Origin: Chitinophaga caeni
GTDB taxonomy: Bacteria > Bacteroidota > Bacteroidia > Chitinophagales > Chitinophagaceae
NCBI RefSeq assembly: GCF_002557795.1
Contig: NZ_CP023777.1
Location: forward strand, 248,001 to 312,000
Direction of reading: 5' to 3'
Length of the DNA stretch: 64,000 nt
The notes beneath the pieces were generated by a model. It saw nothing but the letters and a program-made list of their open reading frames with translations, ran no database searches and was not told the origin of the DNA. Shown in pieces: positions 36,422-45,621 of this stretch. How positions within the stretch are numbered: the stretch's first letter is position 1; each line of letters opens with the position of its first letter. The position numbers were made by a program, and so were the translations under genes.

Positions 36422-37834
36422 TTAATTTTGATCTGTAACCCGTGCAACGGAGGTACCATCTTGAAGCTGTATACTTACCTGCATACCGGGCTTCAAGCCG
36501 GAGACTTCCGTTATAATTTTTCCATCATGATATACCAGGGCATAGCCTCTTTTTAATACATTTTCCGGGCTGAGTAAATTACAAACAGTTTGTATATGCT
36601 GCACGAGGTTCTTTTGATCTTGTAAAAACGATTTGCTGTCATGGCGGATATTTATCAATATTTCCTTCAGGCCGTTTAGCTCTCCTGATAGCCTGGTAGT
36701 ACAAGCCGCATTTACACGGTGCATCTTTTGGAATAAACTTTCTTTATGATGCTGTATTAAAGATAAGGATGATTGAAAAATGTCCTGTTGTGTTTCTTGT
36801 AAACTCGATGCATGGATATCCATAAGGCGCCTCACTTCATAAGCAATATAAGTTTGATCTTCACTCAAATCGCGGTTCAAGTCATGCATCCATTGTTGGG
36901 TTTGCAACAAGGTGGCCTGGTAGCTCTCCTGTAGTTCCAATTCGAACGAACGGTTGTGCGCAATAATCCATTCGGCTGCTTTCGTCGGCGTCTTCGTATC
37001 AGTATGTGCCAGCATGTCGGTAATGGATTTATCCTTATGATGCCCGATCCCTGTAATTACGGGAACCGGGAAACGGGCCACTACCCTACCCATCGCGAAG
37101 GTATCGAAAATTAAAAAATCGGTTTGAGCCCCACCGCCCCGTACGATTACTACAGCGTCATATTCTATACCGGATTGAAATATATCGATAAACTTTTGCA
37201 CGATCATATCAGCCTTGGCTTCGCCTTGCACCACGGTAAAGTAATAATCTGTATAAAAGCGGTAACCAAAAGGATTCTGTTCCAAGGTATGTTTAAAATC
37301 TTGGTACCCGGCGGCGTTATTTGAAGTAATAACAGCAATTTTCTGTATAACGGGTTTGATAGGCAGTAGATGATTGGCCGAAATATAATCGCCATCTTCC
37401 ATCCATACATGATCTGGCAGGGAATGTAACAATTGGTTTAGCACGGCTTGTTTTTGCTGTGCTAGTTGCCCGATCGTGAAATTATTATCGATCTCCAACA
37501 ACGTCAACTGCAAACCATACACGGCATGGTAGCTTATGGAAACACGCACCAGCACCTGTATATCATTCTTAAATGCCTGTCCCGTGATCCTTTCAAAATG
37601 CCTGATATTAGCAGCCCCGTCTCCCCAAGCTACGGTGGGGATCTTCGCGAGAATGGCGTTATTGCCGGTAGCCTTTTCAACCAGGTCAAAATAATGATGT
37701 TGCTTTTGTTGATAAAAGGAATGATTCGTAATATCTGCTACGACCCAATAGGATTGCCCCCCGAATTGATCGGAAATCAGTCCTTTGATTTTAGCGGCCA
37801 ATGCCGATAAAGTGATGGTGGGTGTAGTTAACAT
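36422..37834 (-). CDS. xseA: Exodeoxyribonuclease VII large subunit
   Basis: A 470-residue nuclease subunit that cuts single-stranded DNA from both ends to short oligonucleotides. The N-terminal OB-fold (about 1-110) is followed by the catalytic domain with AVITSNNAAGYQDF, VVIVRGGGAQTDFLIFD and PVITGIGHHKDKSITDMLAH, where the Gly-x-Gly-His and Asp residues are conserved. A long coiled-coil (about 295-400) and the C-terminal segment GYALVYHDGKII complete it. The length is normal. It is the first gene of the xseA-xseB pair. Confidence 0.95.
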   Translation of the reverse strand: MLTTPTITLSALAAKIKGLISDQFGGQSYWVVADITNHSFYQQKQHHYFDLVEKATGNNAILAKIPTVAWGDGAANIRHFERITGQAFKNDIQVLVRVSISYHAVYGLQLTLLEIDNNFTIGQLAQQKQAVLNQLLHSLPDHVWMEDGDYISANHLLPIKPVIQKIAVITSNNAAGYQDFKHTLEQNPFGYRFYTDYYFTVVQGEAKADMIVQKFIDIFQSGIEYDAVVIVRGGGAQTDFLIFDTFAMGRVVARFPVPVITGIGHHKDKSITDMLAHTDTKTPTKAAEWIIAHNRSFELELQESYQATLLQTQQWMHDLNRDLSEDQTYIAYEVRRLMDIHASSLQETQQDIFQSSLSLIQHHKESLFQKMHRVNAACTTRLSGELNGLKEILINIRHDSKSFLQDQKNLVQHIQTVCNLLSPENVLKRGYALVYHDGKIITEVSGLKPGMQVSIQLQDGTSVARVTDQN

Positions 37835-38027
37835 ATCAAAACAAAATTACTCAAAACGTTACAAGTAGCAGGTCCTGTAAAAAAGTATATCAATATTTAT
37901 TGCTTGATGATTCAAATATATTGATTAAATTATTGACTATAAACAAATTAACAATTACGGAAGAGCGGATAACAATAAATCCTTAATTTCGCCATTTTTA
38001 TTGCTAGGAGGTATAGCGTTTAGGAAC

Positions 38028-38903
38028 ATGTATAATTGGTCAACTTGTTTTATAGCTTGCATTTTCGTACTGGGGTCTCTTTGTTCGACGGCGCAAACCT
38101 TGGATAGTACATCATTGAATAACCGTCCAACAGATACTACGGCCCCGTTACCCGGGCTTTCGACCCAAATTAAGGCATCAGATACCTTAATTTTATACCG
38201 CATTAACGGCACTTACTTTAAGAGCATATGGGAAGACGCCAAGTATACAGTATCGAGACCAATACATTGGGAGAAGAAAGACTGGATTACATTTGGCGCC
38301 GTTATGGGAACAGCTTCCGTTTTGGCAGTATCAGATTACCCTATAAAAGAATTTTTCCAAAAACATCAATATAAAGCTGTTAATAGTTTCGCGCATGCGG
38401 TTGAACCTTTCGGGAATGCTTATTCCCCCTACCTTATTGGCGGGATGTACCTTACGGGGGTATTAACCCATAACAGGAAGTTGGAACACGGCGGGTTGAT
38501 GGCTGCCAAATCCCTGGTATTATCAACAGCTATCTATGCAGGAATTAAAAGCATCATCAGGCGTGGTCGACCTTATTATTTTGAGCGTCCTTACAACTTT
38601 GTTAGACCTTTCAGTAAGGACGAAAGGTTTACTTCATTCCCTTCCGGGCATAGTTTAACCGTGATGACTTTTGCCACCGCCATGGCGGAATTGTATGGTA
38701 AGGATCATAAATGGGTACCCTGGGTTGCTTACGGCTTAGCAGGTTTAACGGGATTATCTAGGATATACCATAACCGCCATTGGAGTTCGGATGTGTTGAT
38801 AGGTTTATCCTTGGGGCATTTTGTTACGAAATCTGTATTTAGGCGTCATAAGGAGATGGAGCATAAAAAAGCGTTACAGTTCAAATTTACGCCTCTTTAT
38901 TAA
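38028..38903 (+). CDS. PAP2-family phosphatase
   Basis: The ATG at 38028 gives a 291-residue protein with a signal peptide (MYNWSTCFIACIFVLGSLC); an AGGAGG lies 15 bases or so upstream. The three acid-phosphatase motifs are present: KSIIRRGRPYYF, SFPSGHSLTVMTF and SRIYHNRHWSSDVLIG, giving the catalytic histidines and arginines. The hydrophobic segments around them fit a membrane-associated enzyme that removes phosphate from lipids such as undecaprenyl diphosphate or phosphatidic acid. The active site would face the periplasm. No lipid A or envelope gene is adjacent, so the substrate stays open. Confidence 0.9.
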   Translation: MYNWSTCFIACIFVLGSLCSTAQTLDSTSLNNRPTDTTAPLPGLSTQIKASDTLILYRINGTYFKSIWEDAKYTVSRPIHWEKKDWITFGAVMGTASVLAVSDYPIKEFFQKHQYKAVNSFAHAVEPFGNAYSPYLIGGMYLTGVLTHNRKLEHGGLMAAKSLVLSTAIYAGIKSIIRRGRPYYFERPYNFVRPFSKDERFTSFPSGHSLTVMTFATAMAELYGKDHKWVPWVAYGLAGLTGLSRIYHNRHWSSDVLIGLSLGHFVTKSVFRRHKEMEHKKALQFKFTPLY

Positions 38904-39067
38904 AAGCCCTTTGCCTTGGAACTGCACGGTTTCGAGATTACGTGCCGTAACCATTCATTGGATTTCAAGAACAGCCATCCTGGTATCCGATGAAACCAAT
39001 ACGCCGGATCCGGGCTTCCAGGCAGGAAGATTCGAATCAAGCGTATTCGTCATAACAGTCTCCTGTC

Positions 39068-39781
39068 CTATTTCTGATTTACCGGTGTTTCAATAATCAG
39101 GAATTGCGTGGTTTGCAACATTTGTATGCTGATTCCTGACAAGTCCCACAACCCAAGTCCATCGCGTGTATCAACAGTCATTCCGTTGACAACAATGCTT
39201 CCTTCAATCACGAAAATGAACACGCATTTATTTACCGGGTTCAACTGGTAATCGATAGAATATCCTTCATCGAAATAGCCGAGGCTGAGCGTAGCATTTT
39301 GATTGATCCAACAATGCCCTAATCCTTCTTCGGATGAAACGATCGTTTGTAGCTTGTTCTTCCTGGAAGCTTTCGGGAAGCTCCTTTGTTGATAGCGCGG
39401 GATAATATTTTGCTGTTTCGGTTGGATCCATATCTGCAAAAACTTCACTTCTTCTTCACCGATGTTATATTCTTCATGTCTCAACCCACTTCCGGCGCTC
39501 ATGATTTGTACACCGCCTTCTTCTACCGTGGTACTATATCCCATGGAATCTTTATGGTTCATCTTCCCTTGAAGCATAATAGAAATAATTTCCATATTGA
39601 TATGGGGATGCGTACCGAAGCCTTTCCCGGCTTGCAAGATATCATCATTGAAAGCAACGAGCGTACCGAAAGCACTTTTATCGGGGTTATAGAAATCGCT
39701 AAAGCTGAAAAAGAAATTGCTTTTTAGCCAACCCGTATCTTTGGTGCCCCTTTCGTTGGCAGGAAATAATTTTGATTGCAT
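39068..39781 (-). CDS. Pirin-family protein
   Basis: A 237-residue bicupin of the YhhW type. The N-terminal metal site is formed by residues in FGTHPHINMEIISIML and HKDSMG, with a glutamate in SGLRHEEYN. Family members act as quercetin 2,3-dioxygenases or redox sensors. It is the third gene in a minus-strand row with an esterase and a ring-cleaving dioxygenase, 16 bp after the esterase, so a role in handling aromatic or quinone compounds is likely. Which one is not visible. Confidence 0.9.
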   Translation of the reverse strand: MQSKLFPANERGTKDTGWLKSNFFFSFSDFYNPDKSAFGTLVAFNDDILQAGKGFGTHPHINMEIISIMLQGKMNHKDSMGYSTTVEEGGVQIMSAGSGLRHEEYNIGEEEVKFLQIWIQPKQQNIIPRYQQRSFPKASRKNKLQTIVSSEEGLGHCWINQNATLSLGYFDEGYSIDYQLNPVNKCVFIFVIEGSIVVNGMTVDTRDGLGLWDLSGISIQMLQTTQFLIIETPVNQK

Positions 39782-39797
39782 TGTCGTTCGATTTATT

Positions 39798-40418
39798 CTA
39801 GGGCTTAAAAATAATGGAATTCACCGTATCTATTTCATCTTGATTAATAGTATGCCCCAAGCGCGGATAAATCTTTTTTGTTACCGCGGCGCCCATAGCT
39901 GATAATTGTGCTTCCGATTCATTAACCCGTTCAACGGGAACATGCATATCAGGATCACCGGACCCCAGGAAAACCGGCGTTTGCTCGAAGGTTCCCGAAT
40001 AATTGTCCAGGTACAATTTATCCCCGATCAATCCGCCAGTAAACGCAACCACTCCCCCGTAGGGCCTTGCTTTCCTAGCGGCGCATTCCAAGGCCAGGCA
40101 AGCACCTTGCGAAAATCCTAGCAAGAATATATTATTTATCGGGATGCCTAATTGTTGGGCATCACCGATCATGCCGTGTACCAAGTCAACTGCGCTCGAT
40201 AGCCAGGGTTCATTTTCAGCAGGCGCGGCCATGAAGGAAAAAGGATACCAGGTATGATTGGTGGCCTGCGGCGCCCAGATTGAATAGCCTTCCACGTTTA
40301 ACAAGCCGGTTATACCGATAATATCTTCGGCGCTGCCGCCCCTGCCGTGTAATAATATCAATAATTTCGATGCTTCCCCGGCTTTTTTACCCGCTTCGAA
40401 TACTTGTTTTTTATGCAT
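39798..40418 (-). CDS. Phospholipase/carboxylesterase-like alpha/beta hydrolase
   Basis: A 206-residue cytosolic hydrolase. The oxyanion-hole segment is ILLHGRGGSAEDI; the catalytic triad is S103 (LLGFSQGACLALE), D155 (GSGDPDMH) and H189 (PRLGHTIN). The family includes MhqD, which in Bacillus accompanies ring-cleaving dioxygenases in resistance to methylhydroquinone and other thiol-reactive quinones. The dioxygenase-like gene lies only 5 bp upstream and pirin 16 bp downstream. The MhqD analogy rests on sequence type and gene order. Confidence 0.88.
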   Translation of the reverse strand: MHKKQVFEAGKKAGEASKLLILLHGRGGSAEDIIGITGLLNVEGYSIWAPQATNHTWYPFSFMAAPAENEPWLSSAVDLVHGMIGDAQQLGIPINNIFLLGFSQGACLALECAARKARPYGGVVAFTGGLIGDKLYLDNYSGTFEQTPVFLGSGDPDMHVPVERVNESEAQLSAMGAAVTKKIYPRLGHTINQDEIDTVNSIIFKP

Positions 40419-40423
40419 AATAA

Positions 40424-41362
40424 TTATTCGATAATTCTTGGTAAAACTCTTTCTATATCCGCTCTCCTTGGTTCGTATTGCGGCGGTAATTTAAGGTGTG
40501 TACCCAGCTCGCTTACCGGCTCATCTACCGGGAAGCCGGGATTATCCGTAGCCAATTCAAACAGCACCCCACCGGGCTCCCTGAAGTACAAGGAATAAAA
40601 ATAATTCCTGTCGATTTTTGGCGTAATATTCAAACCATGCTCCGTTACCCGCTTACGGTATTCCATCAGCACCTCTTCATTTTTCACCCTGAAAGCAACA
40701 TGATGATTCGTTCCTCCCATCACGGAACCGGGTTTACCGTCCGGATCTGCTAATAAGTCCACGATCGAGGCACAATTTACCGCATCCGTAGCAAACCTGT
40801 ACCGGTGGCCATCCTGGGCAATTATCTTATACCCCAGTATATCCGTCAGAATTTCAGATGTAAGTTGTATACTTTTCAAACTGAGGGTTACCGCGTGAAA
40901 GCCCCGGGTGGCAATATCGGCTGTTATATCATCTGAAACCCAAGGCTGCCGCTTATCTTCAACGGCAGGTTCAACAAGTGAAAGAATTAATCCATCAGGA
41001 TCTTCGAAAGACAAAAATCTTTCCCCGAAACGTTCTTCGTAATCGCCGTGTTTTACCCGTTTACGTTCAAAACGATCTTTCCAAAAACCGAGGCTTCCCG
41101 CCGGGATCGCGAAGGCAATCTCCGTGGCCATCCCCGTACCGGGATAGCCTTTTTTTATATGTTCCCAGGGGAAGAAGGTTAGAATGGTACCCGGTGTACC
41201 CACTTCATCACCGAAATAAAAATGATAAGTACCCGGATCATCGAAATTCACGGTCTTTTTAACAAGCCTCAAGCCCATTACCTTGGTATAAAAATCATAA
41301 TTTCTTTGGGCATCGCTAGCAATGGCGGTAATATGATGCAGACCTAAAACAGTATCTTTCAT
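40424..41362 (-). CDS. Ring-cleaving dioxygenase (VOC family, MhqO/MhqE type)
   Basis: I take the start at ATG 41362 (MKDTVLGLHHITAIASDAQRN, 312 residues); the frame continues further upstream without a better start. Two vicinal-oxygen-chelate modules follow each other: LGLHHITAIASDAQRNYDF with FYFGDEVGTPGTILTFFPWE in the first, and GFHAVTLSLKS with GTNHHVAFRVKNEE in the second. Metal ligands are the histidines of the HHIT and NHH motifs and a glutamate in PGGVLFELAT. Bacillus relatives (MhqE, MhqO) detoxify hydroquinones. First gene of a row with an esterase and pirin. Confidence 0.88.
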   Translation of the reverse strand: MKDTVLGLHHITAIASDAQRNYDFYTKVMGLRLVKKTVNFDDPGTYHFYFGDEVGTPGTILTFFPWEHIKKGYPGTGMATEIAFAIPAGSLGFWKDRFERKRVKHGDYEERFGERFLSFEDPDGLILSLVEPAVEDKRQPWVSDDITADIATRGFHAVTLSLKSIQLTSEILTDILGYKIIAQDGHRYRFATDAVNCASIVDLLADPDGKPGSVMGGTNHHVAFRVKNEEVLMEYRKRVTEHGLNITPKIDRNYFYSLYFREPGGVLFELATDNPGFPVDEPVSELGTHLKLPPQYEPRRADIERVLPRIIE

Positions 41363-41410
41363 AAACTTGATTTTCGGTAAAGTAGTCTGATTAAAACAGT
41401 TGAGCTCCGC

Positions 41411-41438
41411 CAAAGTTCAATTTAAGACACATGAACAA
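41411..41438 (-). promoter_or_regulatory. Possible promoter of the dioxygenase-esterase-pirin genes
   Basis: On the minus strand GAACTTTG (41411-41418) has one mismatch to TAnnTTTG, and TTG lies 17 bases upstream. It is 49 bases from the chosen start codon. Weak evidence. Confidence 0.3.
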
Positions 41439-41483
41439 CTATCATAATTTATTCAAAACACGCTAGCATGATCCCTATCATAA

Positions 41484-44171
41484 TTATTGCCAAGCATTAA
41501 ACGGATGCGCTTCCTTTTGCAACTGGTTAGAAAGTGCTTTCCACCTGGCTTTTAATAATAATTCCCTGCCCGGAATGCTACGGGTATAGCATAGGTCGCA
41601 TTTACCTACGTACTTTCTCCAAAGCAGGTAAAAGGTTTCCGCAGTTTCTTTATTTTGTCCTAAAATCTTGGGAACAGCATGAAAATCCGCTGCCTTCATC
41701 CTGCCTTTCCTGTTATATCGGACGATAATGTACCGCGGGTTTTCTATGGGTTCTAATAGTTCCCTTAAGGCATCCAGGTATATCTCCCTGGTGTGTGCAT
41801 CTGCATGCTCCAGGTAACATCGCAATGATCCATCCATTTCCTTCTTTACAAGGATATCTATATCTTCCAGGGAATGCCTGTTCGGAATTAAATTAACCTC
41901 TTGTAAAGCAAGTAATAAGGTTTTGGCGATATTTTTCAGCTCGTACGTAATATCACTGTGTTTAAAATATAACCTTAAAGCCTTCAGCGCTTTTCCCCCG
42001 AACAGCAATACTCCTGAACCCAGTACCAATGAAATCGCCAGCAGCCAATTTCCTGCCAACCTTGACCCCATCGCCTTCAGTGTTCCCCTGATTACCAAGT
42101 CATAATATAACAACAAGCCCGATATGGCGCTATTAAGGAAATACCGCAAGGTGCTCTTAAAGTGAAAGGATTTTAATTGCTGTTGCTCTTTCTCGGCGGC
42201 GGCAACCGGAACTTCCATTCCCGCCACGAGGCAACTGCCCGAACGGATAGCGTCATTCCACCTTTCATGAAGTTCATCCCTGCGGTTTGCTAAAAGAAAC
42301 GTGCGCTCATTATATTTCCCCGATTGGGAATAGATATCACCCAAGGCAGGTAAATCCAATCTTTTCAGCCCGTTTCGAATCATATTGTTCTCGCGGTGTA
42401 AACCCACGAAAGTATCGAAGCGTCTTGACATGATAGCAATATCTTCCCCGCCGGATTCTTGCGTTATATCAATACAGGCGATATGCCAGATATTAGCAGT
42501 TTTACCGGGATTGATTTTACTCGTCCGGATCGCCCTTCCCCTCATCTGGTTAGATGTAACGAAGGACCCGATATTGCTCGCCAGGATTAAGACATTGATC
42601 CCCGGAGCATCCCAGCCTTCCCCCAGTAATGATTGCGTGCCGATTAATACATCGATCCCTCCCGCTTGAAATATACTCGTTAGAGTTGCAACGATCACTT
42701 CGGCAACCTTCCCGGAAGCCGTTAACTTCAAATAGCGATCATCGTAGGGTAGCGCCTCCATGCTAGGAACTGCATTAGCATAACTTAATGTCAAAGCCTC
42801 AACATCCTGCTTCAGACCTGCCGGGATAATTACCAAGCTCCCGGTAAGCACAGCTATTCTTTTGCCGGTTCCATTATTGCGGCGAAGCTGCTCGAAAATC
42901 GGGATCACTCCCATCTTATTTAGGGTCAAGTCATTTTTTGAATCGTTAACCAAATATTCCTTCCGGATATAATCAGTTAAAATGACGATCTTGCTACTAG
43001 TTCCTAGATTGTTATACTCTGCCTGCACGATATCTTCGATAGCAGACAGTTTCGAGATACTGGATGTGAGCATCCGGGCCAATGAAATATTATGATTGAA
43101 ATCTATCCTGTTTCTTTCTATACAACCGGCTTTATGCAGTTTAGCATTTATTTTTTTGATTAAATCCTTGCTGGGTTTAAAAAATTCATCCCGGCTATCC
43201 AGGAAATATGTAAGGAGCTCAGCAAGCCATACTTCATCCATTGCGGGTATATTCCAGTCTTTATCACCAATTATCTTGGCATGAATTTTTTGTAGCGGGT
43301 ATTGCCTGGCATGCAAGTAAATTATCATGGCCAAGTATACCTTGATATTGGAATATATCCATTCCAACTGCTCTTCGGGTTGGATTATGGCAGGATGTTC
43401 GGCCAATGCATCCAGCAAACCGCCCTCTTGGAGTAATTCGAAATACAGGCCGGATGCACGCTCCCGGAACTCCTTCAGCTTTTCATATTCTTCCCTTGCG
43501 GGTTGAACTAAGTAGAGGTAATCTTGATGAGGACATAATTCTCCTACCTTCACTAATTCCGGTACGGAAATTTCAGCGGAGATAGGCCCGTTAATGAGCA
43601 AGTAACGTTCCCATTCAGCAAAGCTGACATCATATGGAGGGGTCGCTGTAAGTCCTATCATGGACGGCTTCAATGCCTTTTTGACCTTGTACAAGGTATG
43701 CCACCATTCATTCCTAAGATGGTGGGCCTCGTCCGCTACCAAGCAAGCTACTCCTGCCTGTTTCAGTCCTTCGATGATATCCATTTCGCCCAGGTCCGCG
43801 TTAACGGTAGCTTTATCCAGCGTTTCTTTCTCACAAGCAGCATGCAGTGCCTGGTAGGTTACGACGGTCATAAAGCGCGGTTTGCGGATATCTTCCGAAA
43901 TCCAGTCCGGGCATTCGCCAACCTGGAGAAATAATTCGCAAAACCGTTGGATCCATTGCTCCTTGGTGGTGGTAGTGGGCGCTAGTATAAGAACAGGTTT
44001 ATTGATGCGCAGTGCGATTTCCAAACCTAATACCGTTTTACCGGAACCCGGGGGTGCCACGAGGTGCAGGTGATCATCTTCAAGATGTTGTTGTAACTCG
44101 TTCAGAACTTGTTGTTGGTAACTTCTCCAGGGGTATTTAAAACGTATTCCTTCGGGAAAATGCATCATCAT
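41484..44171 (-). CDS. SF2 DEAH helicase with predicted C-terminal membrane hairpin
   Basis: An 895-residue protein. The first half is a superfamily 2 motor: Walker A APPGSGKT (39-46), DEAH box 147-150 in LVADEAHHLRNEWW, motif III-like GLTATPPYD, and motifs V-VI in GEGWDAPGINVLILAS and NQMRGRAIRTSKINP. After the motor, two hydrophobic segments (about 674-695 and 704-728, for example NWLLAISLVLGSGVLLFGG) look like a membrane hairpin. They are followed by a soluble tail of about 165 residues with no motif known to me. No nuclease, methylase or primase domain is visible, and no restriction partner is adjacent. Function unknown; a membrane-linked DNA-handling or defence role is possible. Confidence 0.85.
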   Translation of the reverse strand: MMMHFPEGIRFKYPWRSYQQQVLNELQQHLEDDHLHLVAPPGSGKTVLGLEIALRINKPVLILAPTTTTKEQWIQRFCELFLQVGECPDWISEDIRKPRFMTVVTYQALHAACEKETLDKATVNADLGEMDIIEGLKQAGVACLVADEAHHLRNEWWHTLYKVKKALKPSMIGLTATPPYDVSFAEWERYLLINGPISAEISVPELVKVGELCPHQDYLYLVQPAREEYEKLKEFRERASGLYFELLQEGGLLDALAEHPAIIQPEEQLEWIYSNIKVYLAMIIYLHARQYPLQKIHAKIIGDKDWNIPAMDEVWLAELLTYFLDSRDEFFKPSKDLIKKINAKLHKAGCIERNRIDFNHNISLARMLTSSISKLSAIEDIVQAEYNNLGTSSKIVILTDYIRKEYLVNDSKNDLTLNKMGVIPIFEQLRRNNGTGKRIAVLTGSLVIIPAGLKQDVEALTLSYANAVPSMEALPYDDRYLKLTASGKVAEVIVATLTSIFQAGGIDVLIGTQSLLGEGWDAPGINVLILASNIGSFVTSNQMRGRAIRTSKINPGKTANIWHIACIDITQESGGEDIAIMSRRFDTFVGLHRENNMIRNGLKRLDLPALGDIYSQSGKYNERTFLLANRRDELHERWNDAIRSGSCLVAGMEVPVAAAEKEQQQLKSFHFKSTLRYFLNSAISGLLLYYDLVIRGTLKAMGSRLAGNWLLAISLVLGSGVLLFGGKALKALRLYFKHSDITYELKNIAKTLLLALQEVNLIPNRHSLEDIDILVKKEMDGSLRCYLEHADAHTREIYLDALRELLEPIENPRYIIVRYNRKGRMKAADFHAVPKILGQNKETAETFYLLWRKYVGKCDLCYTRSIPGRELLLKARWKALSNQLQKEAHPFNAWQ

Positions 44172-44549
44172 AAGCCGGCAATAATTAGGTTAGGTAAGAG
44201 CTGAAATTAAGCTATTGAGGGCTGAAAACAAAAAACCATAAAAAGGGGGAAGCAACAGCCTTATAGGAACTGTTGCTTCAATATGTGCTATTTGTACTGT
44301 AAATTACATGTGGAGGCTAGCTCCAGTTTTTGGATGAAATTAAAGTGGCATCACCGGTTAACAACAATCATACGTCCACACTTATATGATAACGCCGCGG
44401 TAATACCACTGAAACTGCTGCTAATTTCAACTAAAATTGACATAATCAGCTTCAATATTGTATCTTTTTTTAGCACAATTGTACCTGATTTTTATTATCT
44501 TAAAGAACTCATTGCCATATATCCTATTTTTCACTTAAATCTACCTATA
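44172..44549. other. Intergenic region between helicase and AraC-type regulator
   Basis: No gene is supported here. A plus-strand reading frame is open from 44283 into the regulator, but its N-terminal part is of low-complexity, hydrophobic composition and starts outside the family's domain limits. The stretch holds a minus-strand terminator-like hairpin (44249-44279) and, to its right, about 270 bases in which I see no further signal. Confidence 0.5.
44249..44279 (-). terminator. Orphan terminator-like hairpin
   Basis: GAAGCAACAG (44249-44258) pairs perfectly with CTGTTGCTTC (44270-44279). On the minus strand it is followed by CCCCTTTTTATGG. No minus-strand gene lies upstream of it, so it may end a small RNA or an antisense transcript of the regulator's leader. 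Confidence 0.55.
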
Positions 44550-45491
44550 GTGCCTAAAAAGCATTTACTTGACAATGTACCTTTGACGCAGCAACACCAG
44601 CTGGAGCGGCTCCTGGAAAATAGGCGCGTCTTTAACCTCAAAAATTGCGAACTGAACATTTACGAGAACTACCAGGAAGCATCCCAAATTCCTATTTCTT
44701 TTAATGACTTTGTAATCACTAGCATGGTTAGGGGGAAAAAGGTCATGCATATTTTTGACGATTCTCCTTTTGACTATCTCCCGGGGGAAACGATGATTAT
44801 CCCGGCACAGCAAGCCATGAAGATCGATTTTCCCACATCCAGCCAATTAAACCCCACGCAATGCCTCGCCTTGGCTATCGATAGAAAATATATCAAGGAT
44901 ACCCTAGAATTTTTAAACCGCTATTATCAAGAATATGACGAAGCATATTCTTGGGAACTGCGGTTCAACCAGTACCATTTCCCTAATGATCCGGAGATTG
45001 CCGAAACGGTCAACAAAATTGTACGGATTTGTACAAGCGGCGACTTATCGAAGAACATCCTGGTTGACCTTTCAATGAAAGAACTGCTGATCCGCCTTTT
45101 GCAAACACAGAAATTAAGTCAGTATGCGTGTACCAGTAAAGAACAGGGCAACCATACCCGTTTGCATTTCGTCCTGAAATATATTCATGATAATCTTTCC
45201 GAGAAAATTTCTATCGAGCTATTATGTAAAAAAGCCTACCTCGGCCGGAATCAATTTTTTAAATGGTTCAAGGAACAATGTGGCATCAGCCCCGTAGAAT
45301 ATATCACGTTAGAAAGGATTAAAATGGCCAAGAAACTTATGTCGGATATGCGTTACGATATGAGAACGATCAGCAACGCTTGCGGGTTTAGCGATGTAAA
45401 TTATTTCATCAGGGTATTTAAGAAAATCGAGGGTATTACGCCGAGTACTTACCAATCCTTATTAAGGTTAGGTCAACCCCTTATTATATAA
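44550..45491 (+). CDS. AraC-family transcriptional regulator
   Basis: I place the start at GTG 44550 (MPKKHLLDNVPLTQQHQ, 313 residues), because the reading frame upstream of it is not protein-like. The N-terminal AraC-type ligand-binding region (about 30-180) contains FNDFVITSMVRGKKVMHIFD and YLPGETMIIPAQQAMKIDFP. The C-terminus is a two-part AraC helix-turn-helix: ISIELLCKKAYLGRNQFFKW with ISPVEYITLERIKMAK, then TISNACGFSDVNYFIRVFKK with ITPSTY. It lies 130 bp upstream of the ECF sigma factor gene on the same strand and may control that operon, but this is not shown by sequence. Confidence 0.88.
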   Translation: MPKKHLLDNVPLTQQHQLERLLENRRVFNLKNCELNIYENYQEASQIPISFNDFVITSMVRGKKVMHIFDDSPFDYLPGETMIIPAQQAMKIDFPTSSQLNPTQCLALAIDRKYIKDTLEFLNRYYQEYDEAYSWELRFNQYHFPNDPEIAETVNKIVRICTSGDLSKNILVDLSMKELLIRLLQTQKLSQYACTSKEQGNHTRLHFVLKYIHDNLSEKISIELLCKKAYLGRNQFFKWFKEQCGISPVEYITLERIKMAKKLMSDMRYDMRTISNACGFSDVNYFIRVFKKIEGITPSTYQSLLRLGQPLII

Positions 45492-45621
45492 ACTGGTTTC
45501 CTGTTCCCACGGCAACCGGGTACATAAATTATTCGGCTCTTGCAGCTTCCGTACAAACGACTTATCTTTAAGCGGTATAACAACCATTTTTGATTCATTA
45601 AAACTATTCAATTTTAAGCAT

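Noticed and set aside
38955..39053. Small minus-strand ORF (32 codons, MTNTLDSNLPAWKPG...) just after the pirin gene
   Set aside because: Position and codon use are acceptable, but the length is too short and I recognise no family; it would need conservation in relatives.
44283..44549. N-terminal extension of the AraC-type regulator reading frame
   Set aside because: Composition is unlike the rest of the protein, it starts beside the orphan terminator, and the conserved domain begins after GTG 44550.
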